This document shows positions 57,801-64,000 of a stretch of 64,000 nt of DNA, piece after piece. This stretch comes from Daldinia sp. FL1419. Lineage: Eukaryota; Ascomycota; Sordariomycetes; Xylariales; Hypoxylaceae. The notes under the pieces are model-generated. The model made no database searches and was not told the origin of the DNA. It was given only the letters and a program-made list of their open reading frames with translations. The DNA is taken from contig MU623352.1 in NCBI GenBank assembly GCA_025201765.1, positions 372,001 to 436,000 of the forward strand. The letters run 5' to 3'. Position 1 is the stretch's first letter. Each line of letters begins with the position of its first letter. The position numbers and the translations under genes were made by a program.

Positions 57801-59569
57801 GATCATTCCAATGGCGATCTAGGTGCAAATAGGTTGTCGAGGGAGAATAGTATTTATACCGCTCTCTATGTGCGTACTAGCAAAAAGTTATCCTAGCTAG
57901 GCCGTGAGAGATACTGATTTTCACTAAAACAGATGCCATATCTCACATTAGGGACCTTTCCCCGCGTCCAATCCAGCCGCACTGCCGAAGAAGATAAAGG
58001 AAAGGAGTCGTCGGTAGACCATGACTCGAAACAAATCAAGCACGAATCTATGACCCTTGATCAGTACTATTACCCAGCCATTACCAATACTGACGAAAGA
58101 GACGACGATCAGGTCCTGTCAAAATTCCTAGATGAGGGAGATAATCCGAAAAAGATTTTACTTGTCAATCAGCTATGGATATGGATTATCGACGAGAGTA
58201 AGAGGCTATGGAAACCATTGGTTATAACGAAGCATCCCAGCTGATGATCTCCCAGAAACAATCATCACCGCCACCTCAGAAAATTCGAAACACACGAAAA
58301 GACTTTTTCAGTGTATACAGAACAATATACTCTATGGTGAAGCTAGAAGCCGGTTCGAACGTGCTACCTCAGTCCGGTCTGTCATGGAGTTGTTCATAGG
58401 AACTGCAACGGGATTCTTCATGGAAAAGTTCATACCATGTCCAAGCCAAGATTCCACATCAAAAACAAAGAAGGGGCCCATCGAGATATTCCGAGAGTCA
58501 CTCAGAAAAGTGGTTTGTCTACGCCAGTACAAATAAACGGTCACCATCGTGCATAGCTGATTGAGTATAACAGGCGGATGACGAAGCCAGGCTATTCAGA
58601 GATTTTCGTGAAAGCTTGCTCAATGAATCTAGACTAAGAGCGCTGAGGAGTAGGGATTCCCAGCCAAATGCAAAAACTCAACAAGTATTGCAAAATCGCC
58701 ACCACGTTATTGCATCGGAAACCGAGCTTCTTGAAATAATAAGGGATATTTGCGATGAATTACGTATGTTAAGGTCCTTGGCAGAGGATCAAGACGTAGT
58801 CTGGAAGCAGGCCTTTCCCCTCAACGGTCCCTCAGACCACACAGACCGGTTTCAGTACTATCACCCTTGCACGCCTACCGACGTTAAGAATAACCTTGAT
58901 GACATGGTCTCGGAGGCGAATACAACTACTAGCTATGTATGTTTGGCTAATCCATGGATGATCTCGGCCTCACGTTAACTCGAGACAGATCAACCACCTG
59001 CTGGATCTACGGCAAGCGGAGTATAATCGTATGCAAGCCAACGATTCCGTCAACCAGTCAAAAAGCATATTCATATTTACCGTCGTCACCATTATTTTCG
59101 TAAGTAGCTATTATCAGCAATGAGAACGGAATAGCAGAGAACCGCGCTTAGCTAACGATACCACGCTCCAACCAAGCTCCCCCTCTCGTTTTTATCATCT
59201 CTCTTTGCGCTTGACGTATCTGTCTTTCCTCATGAATCGGGTGAACTCAAGTACCAAGCGTCGTGGCTATTTCCTATCCTTTGTGAGTGTCTCATTGCTG
59301 ATTACGGTACCGGAGCCAGATATTGATACATTTCCGTAGTTTGCGTAACGATTGTCGTTTCAGTACCTACTATTTTCCTGGCCTGGAAGGTAAATGTTAT
59401 CTCAGAAAGGCTCCACTCCCTAGCTGAGGATCCTACTGAGAGGGGCGCAACCGATAGTACGAACGATACCTGGATACAAAAAGGCACGTCGATGTTTTCA
59501 GGTGGGAACTTGAGGCGAAGGTGGCGGGAACACGACAAAGATGTTCTCCCACAGCATAAGGACTACTGA
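54837..59569 (+). CDS. Ankyrin-repeat protein with C-terminal CorA-like membrane domain
   Basis: Ten exons (54837-57437, 57506-57520, 57583-57717, 57780-57869, 57933-58197, 58241-58512, 58574-58936, 58989-59099, 59177-59282, 59340-59569) give 1395 residues with every join in phase; one exon is only 15 nt. Residues ~85-650 carry about 13 ankyrin repeats (for example ETALHLAAQMGAKDSIDLLL, TPLHVACLNNSYNAASLLI). The CorA-like part follows: LRWIHLPVND, HYMKPQCV, LYMPYLTLGTF, LDQYYYPAI, ILLVNQLWIWIIDE, PETIITATSENS, a coiled region, and two transmembrane helices (FIFTVVTIIFLPLSFLSSLF; WLFPILFCVTIVVSVPTIFL). The GMN selectivity motif of true CorA Mg2+ channels reads ALD, so ion transport is doubtful. 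This fungal family has NLR-like repeats joined to a membrane module; its role is not established. Confidence 0.9.
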
Positions 59570-60442
59570 GAGGGCATCAAGATTGGTACATAAATGTAAT
59601 TTTACTAAATGAGATTGGCGAGATTTAAATATTCTATGCACAGTTGGGAGGAAGTTTGACTTGTGCATATATCACCACCGCTACGCTAATATCTATCATG
59701 AATCTGGCTGGCTTCTTTTCTTGCCACACCTAGACTAACAAAAGAGTAACCCGATAGGTAAGGGCCAGACTAAGGCAGGATAACATCCCTCCAATGGCAC
59801 TTCCAACTGCAGGTATTGCTTGATATTGATGCAACCTTCTCTGGAGCACATACTGCACACTGCATTATCAAGGCAAGTCCTACGAGCGCCACAGAAAACA
59901 CATCCGCGGACGTTCCCCGCCTCCTCATCCTTCTCCCCGTCCCTATGCCTATAGCTTTCTTGTTACAAACTTGCAGATATATATATAGTTAAATATATCC
60001 TATAAATGTTCTTAAATTTCTATCTTTATTCAAACCCTTTACTTCGCTTTTTCAAAATACATTATATCATCACCAACACAATATGCGTAGAAAGATTTGA
60101 TAAAATTATCTATTCATGCAGGGATGTGGTTGTGCGGACGTACTTCATCCCTTACGATAATCCGAACGCGTTAGGACATGTTGTTCAGTGTGAGGAGTTG
60201 GCTTCGTCAAGACTCAAGAGTTAGAGAGAGCTGCAACAAAACTAATTGCCAGAAGGCATCTTGAGTAGTGAGTTAACTATTGCCCGGATTACTACGGCGC
60301 TAACAAAGATAGAACCATCTGAGGCGACGTTTCTTGATGGAATGCGAGTTATTGGTTACCTGTTAAGATCGACTTCACAGCATAAGCAGAAACTGAGCAA
60401 GGAATGGCTGGAATGAACAATGCTTGGATTTGACACTATCTA
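59570..60442. other. Intergenic between convergent ankyrin-CorA and kinase genes
   Basis: A 72-codon ATG frame at 60006-60224 has no motif. No gene is called. Confidence 0.45.
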
Positions 60443-61357
60443 TTAACACTCCCTTAACGCTTCTTCCAAGGCCTGCAATACATCATTGGCATTGGTATAT
60501 TCGTTCATCCAGCATTTCATAATTATGCTTCCTGCCCAAAGTGCATGTACGTCGCTAGGAAACATTTGCTTCTGGAACAAGTCATCGACCATGGAATTAT
60601 ATGCATCCCTTGACATAGAAGACTCTGTAGATCTATAAGGCCAATGTCCAGTAAGAATAGTGTAAAGGATAGATGCAACACTAAATATATCTGTAGTAGC
60701 AGTTGATACCCATTCAGCGTTAGGGTCAAAAAACCCAGAATCTGGTAACCCTTTTCCATCCACTCCAAGTTTTTCGCACATCGAACCGCCGAAATCACAA
60801 AGGTAAATATCGAGAGATGTAGGGGTAGTAGCATGGACGAGGAGGTTATCGGGACGTAAGTCGGAGTGGATCACCCCTTGGTCGTGAATGTATACAATGG
60901 ATTCAACAACTTGCTTACACCATTTCTTTTGGAGAGGCAAGGAAATCGCGTTGTTATCAAGATAGTGCTGGAGACTTCCGTGACTGGCTTCAGTAAAGAG
61001 CAATCCCGGCGGAAGTCCCACTTCATTCTGCCATCCAAAACAATTGATAATTCGAGGGTGTTTCCCTAGTAATTGGTAAATCTGGCGTTCAACAGCGAAA
61101 GAGTTGTTGATCCGAGCAATCCATCGGTTGTCTATTTGATGTCCTTCGAATGTTAAAGGATATTTTAAAATTATGCCGGGTTGAACGCGCATAAAGCATG
61201 ATGTTGAGCCAAAACGAGATTGAATTCGTTGAATTTGGAAAGGAGCCATTAGGATGGAAGTAAGCGCGCCCGAAGCGTTTGATAATGTTGTAGAAGTTAG
61301 ATGCTTTACGAAATGAAGTTTGATTAAATCATGTCTTAAGATGTTGTTAACTACCAT
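60443..61357 (-). CDS. Divergent Ser/Thr protein kinase-like protein
   Basis: Single exon, 304 residues from ATG 61357; a second ATG at residue 38 may be the true start because the fold begins there. The VAIK-type lysine is K65 (GIILKYP), alpha-C glutamate E90 (FAVERQIYQLLG), the catalytic loop IHSDLRPDN (D166, N171) and the metal-binding DFG at 188-190. WVSTATTDIFSVASILYTIL and GHWPYRS mark the C-lobe. The glycine-rich loop is replaced by RFGSTSCFM, as in a large fungal accessory kinase family in which GSTS is common. All catalytic residues are present, so activity is possible. Substrate and pathway are unknown. Upstream lies a long TTTTTC tract (61378-61411). Confidence 0.82.
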   Translation of the reverse strand: MVVNNILRHDLIKLHFVKHLTSTTLSNASGALTSILMAPFQIQRIQSRFGSTSCFMRVQPGIILKYPLTFEGHQIDNRWIARINNSFAVERQIYQLLGKHPRIINCFGWQNEVGLPPGLLFTEASHGSLQHYLDNNAISLPLQKKWCKQVVESIVYIHDQGVIHSDLRPDNLLVHATTPTSLDIYLCDFGGSMCEKLGVDGKGLPDSGFFDPNAEWVSTATTDIFSVASILYTILTGHWPYRSTESSMSRDAYNSMVDDLFQKQMFPSDVHALWAGSIIMKCWMNEYTNANDVLQALEEALREC

Positions 61358-62131
61358 AGTGGCAAGGGGGGGGTTGTATTCTTTTTCTTTTTCTTTTTCT
61401 TTTTTTTCTTTTCACATTTGAATCTAGGACCTTAAAGTTGAAGTTTTTTACGAATTTTGATTTTACAAATTACGTCACATACAGTTGAGCTACTTTTACA
61501 ATGGTTGTTGAATATACCCCATTGCCACTATGGTACCTATACATGATAGGTAGAAGTCTCCTGCCTTCTAGATACTTTATATAGACTTCCAACAAATCCC
61601 TATAATATCATACCCACCATAAAAGCGTTTTAAGCTTCTCCAATACTTGATCCCAATGTACACCCACTTCTCATCATTTTGTCTAGGCCACTTAACCATG
61701 CTGGCAATTAGACACCATCGTCACAGTGACAAACAGACATACTTAAATCATGACTTCTCGTCTTCTCGTGGTCCTAATCCGCCTAGTCAGAAGCCTTCTC
61801 TGGTGTAAAAGTTTTACTCGCGCTATGCAATATGCAGCACCTACAAAGGTAGATGCGCTTGACTAACAAGCCACGAAGTAAATGTTGCTTACTACAGAAG
61901 AGCCATTGGCAACCTCGCATGGAGACGCTGGGGTTCTGTGCAAATACAAGCTGATAAACAGATAGGCTTCCTTCCAGGTTAAATCCTGACTCATTGAGAA
62001 GTGGAAGCGGGATAGAAGTACGCTGCTGCTCTTGTGAGGGTGGGCCGTTGCTAGAATGGTTATGAAGCACTAGATCAAGGCAAGATGATTAGCTAGGAAC
62101 GAGATAACAGTTACCTATCCTCCACACCTGA
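61358..62131. other. Intergenic with pyrimidine tract
   Basis: The kinase promoter contains a TTTTTC microsatellite at about 61378-61411. A 95-codon minus-strand frame at 61783-62070 begins with GTG and has no motif; it is not called. Confidence 0.5.
61378..61411. repeat. TTTTTC microsatellite
   Basis: Four TTTTTC-type units plus a T-run; on the minus strand this is a purine tract just upstream of the kinase gene. Confidence 0.9.
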
Positions 62132-63692
62132 TCACCGAATTTCCACACCAAGTTTCTCCACCAAAGCTTTATTGACCTTTTCATGAAGATCGTTAGTCTC
62201 TATGTTAGTTAGAGTCCGTTCGAGGCTCCGGTAGTTAATCCGGTAGCACAGGCTCTTCCTCCCAGTCTTAGGGTGAGTAAACTGATCCACCAGTTTAACA
62301 TCCTCCACGTCATCTCCAGCCACGCTGCGTACGATTTCCATTACGTCGTTCTCGTGAAAGTCGTGCGCGTTAGCCTTGATGCTGCCTCCGGCGGCGGACG
62401 ACGGCCTCAGCCAGAACGACACATCTTTAGCGCAAATAGGATACTTCGAAAAGGGTACAAAACGTTTCAATGAACTCAAATTGTCCGAAACGCCCTTGAA
62501 TTGGTTTAGGAAACGTTCATCCTGTGACCAGAAGAGACGGATGTCTGGTATTTGAAATAGTAGCATGGCGATTCTTTCGAGGCCGATACCGAAAGCCCAG
62601 CCTAGTTGGTTCGGAACGCCTGCATTGATGTATAGGTCCTGTTTGACTACACCGCAACCCAGTACTTCTAGCCAATCGCCACCGTAATAAACTTCGAGCT
62701 CCCAAGAGGGGCTTGTAAAGGGGAAGTATGCTTCGACCCACCGTACTTGGAGGGGTTCGTCCGCAAAGTTAGGATCGGCCTTAACGGCAGCTGCTTTAGC
62801 ACGAGTGAAGATCTCGACAACCATAAGCTCCAAAGACCTCTTCAAATGAGCAGCAATAGCTTCAGCCTCTGCCGGAGAGTGATGCGCCGTTTGCCGAGGA
62901 TTCCTTTCGTCGTGGAACGGGGGGTTCGGGTCCTCGACTTGGATATTATGTTTCGGCAGTTTTTCTAGGTCCGACCGTATAGCCGCCGCAACGTCCCCCT
63001 TGGGTATTTTAGCGCGATCCCACGACCGCGCGCCCTCCATCTGATGAAATATGGGATAGTGACTCCTGTCAATCTCATCGCGGCGGTAGACATCGGCACT
63101 GATTAGGTAGCCTTCACTCAAATTCGCTCGGAATACGTCTGCTTGGTGAGCGCTTGTGTGCGTTCGCAGCAACGTGTCGCTATTGACATAGTAGGTATCT
63201 GATTTAGCCCGTCCGGGATGGTCTTTTGGGAACCCTAGCGAATCGAAATTCTGATGGGCTGTAACAACAGGATTGAAATCATTGTGATATTTGAAAGTCG
63301 GGGCCGGAAATACGGACTCGACGATCTGCCGGGTTATGAATACGGGATGGTCTTTTTGTAGGTGTAATCGGCGGGGGACTTTTTCAATAATGTTTTGAGG
63401 TACATTAAACCACGAATCTGTCTTATAGGTGGTGCCATCAATTACGGTAGAAGTCGCATTGGTTCGGCATTGGAGAATTGAAGTAGCTGAGCAATGAGAA
63501 GCGTTAGGAAAGCTGAGCTTCGTAAACGAGTAAAACTTACCACACACCTCCCGATAAACCTCTTGGTCGATTTATTCGCCATAATAAATTAGAACTGTAG
63601 CTATTTGCGCAGTCGGGAATTGCGCAAGCTATTCTTCTCGTTCGAAGACATGATGACGACGACGATGATATAGCGAGTCGATTTGCCCACAT
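62132..63692 (-). CDS. MSF1: Mitochondrial phenylalanyl-tRNA synthetase (monomeric)
   Basis: The main exon (63486-62132) encodes the PheRS catalytic core: VPRRLHLQKDHPVFITRQIV, FPKDHPGRAKSDTYYVN, LLRTHTSAHQAD (motif 2 region), YPIFHQMEGARSWDR, ELEVYYGGDWLEVLGCGVV and GWAFGIGLERIAMLLF (motif 3). It ends with the FDX-ACB anticodon-binding domain (FSKYPICAKDVSFWL to the end). A first exon from ATG 63692 to 63548 supplies an Arg/Ser-rich presequence (MWANRLAISSSSSSCLRTRR). Frame requires a GTGTGT donor at 63547, although a better-looking GTAAGT is 7 bp away and would shift the frame. The total is then 499 residues, normal for the family. It charges mitochondrial tRNA-Phe in the matrix. The core call is firm; the first intron is tentative. 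Confidence 0.9.
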
Positions 63693-64000
63693 GGTTGTTT
63701 CTTGGAGGGGCAGTTCTGGACTTTGTAGTCTAGAGCTAAGAGATTTTCGCAAGGAAACCTATTTCACTGCTTTTTTTTTTTTTTTTTTGCCCTGCAGATC
63801 CGCGGGGCAACAGGGTGGGTACCTAGGTAGCTTGTAATCGTGTACCTGTTGGTGTACCTGTTACACCCGGGAAATGGGCACATGCAACCAATAAACTAAC
63901 ACTAGCGTAAGGGAAGGTGCTATGAAAACGTATCAATTCATCGCAACATTCAAAGTTAACCTTGTTTTAGGTGCCCAATGTGAAGCTGCACTATGAGGTA
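63693..64000. other. Promoter side of the mitochondrial PheRS gene
   Basis: A T-run of about 18 bases lies at 63772-63788 and a GGTACCTAGGTAG palindromic word at about 63818-63830. No gene is seen. Confidence 0.5.

Noticed and set aside
1..64000. CRISPR array, prokaryotic operon or phage element
   Set aside because: The sequence is eukaryotic with spliceosomal introns; tandem repeats lack unique spacers.

Overview
The window is nuclear DNA of a filamentous ascomycete, most likely a Sordariomycete. The evidence is compact genes with many 45-110 bp introns, GCTAAC/CTAAC branch points, a Dicer-like RNAi gene, an extremely AT-rich retroelement mutated in the manner of repeat-induced point mutation (RIP), and fungus-specific families (Rgp1, Rrg9, Mnn10/Mnn11-type GT34, MpaB-like oxygenase, ankyrin-CorA protein). 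The order cannot be fixed from sequence alone.

From 1 to 43 kb the content is mostly housekeeping. In order it holds: a Nudix hydrolase of the Aps1/Ddp1 type; a Ser-rich single-pass membrane protein; a GT34 mannosyltransferase; a RING-CH membrane protein; a complete RIP-destroyed Copia LTR retrotransposon (11585-17574, 176-bp LTRs, 5-bp target duplication GATTC); the proteasome alpha-2 subunit converging on an RCC1-repeat protein; a complete Dicer-like 2 gene; Rgp1; a large MABP1/WDR62-like WD40 protein; mitochondrial Rrg9; an MpaB/rubber-oxygenase family enzyme; and calcipressin.

From about 43 to 62 kb the character changes to an accessory region. It has a decayed NACHT (NLR-type) gene, a tRNA-Glu(UUC), an apparently intact class I terpene synthase with eight exons, a 3' remnant of a short-chain dehydrogenase, an APH/ecdysteroid-kinase-like phosphotransferase, a 3' remnant of a FAD-linked oxidoreductase, a 1395-residue ankyrin-repeat/CorA-like membrane protein with ten exons, and a divergent protein kinase. 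I read the terpene synthase neighbourhood as a possibly eroding secondary-metabolite locus. The NACHT relic, ankyrin-CorA gene and kinase look like NLR-type or self/non-self accessory content. The window ends in a housekeeping gene, mitochondrial phenylalanyl-tRNA synthetase.

Intergenic DNA is full of short palindromic GGTAGGTACCTACC-like words, microsatellites and small tandem repeats. Several gene models below were built by hand from splice signals, with reading-frame continuity checked by arithmetic; exon coordinates are given in each entry. No homology search was run, so all family names rest on motif recognition.
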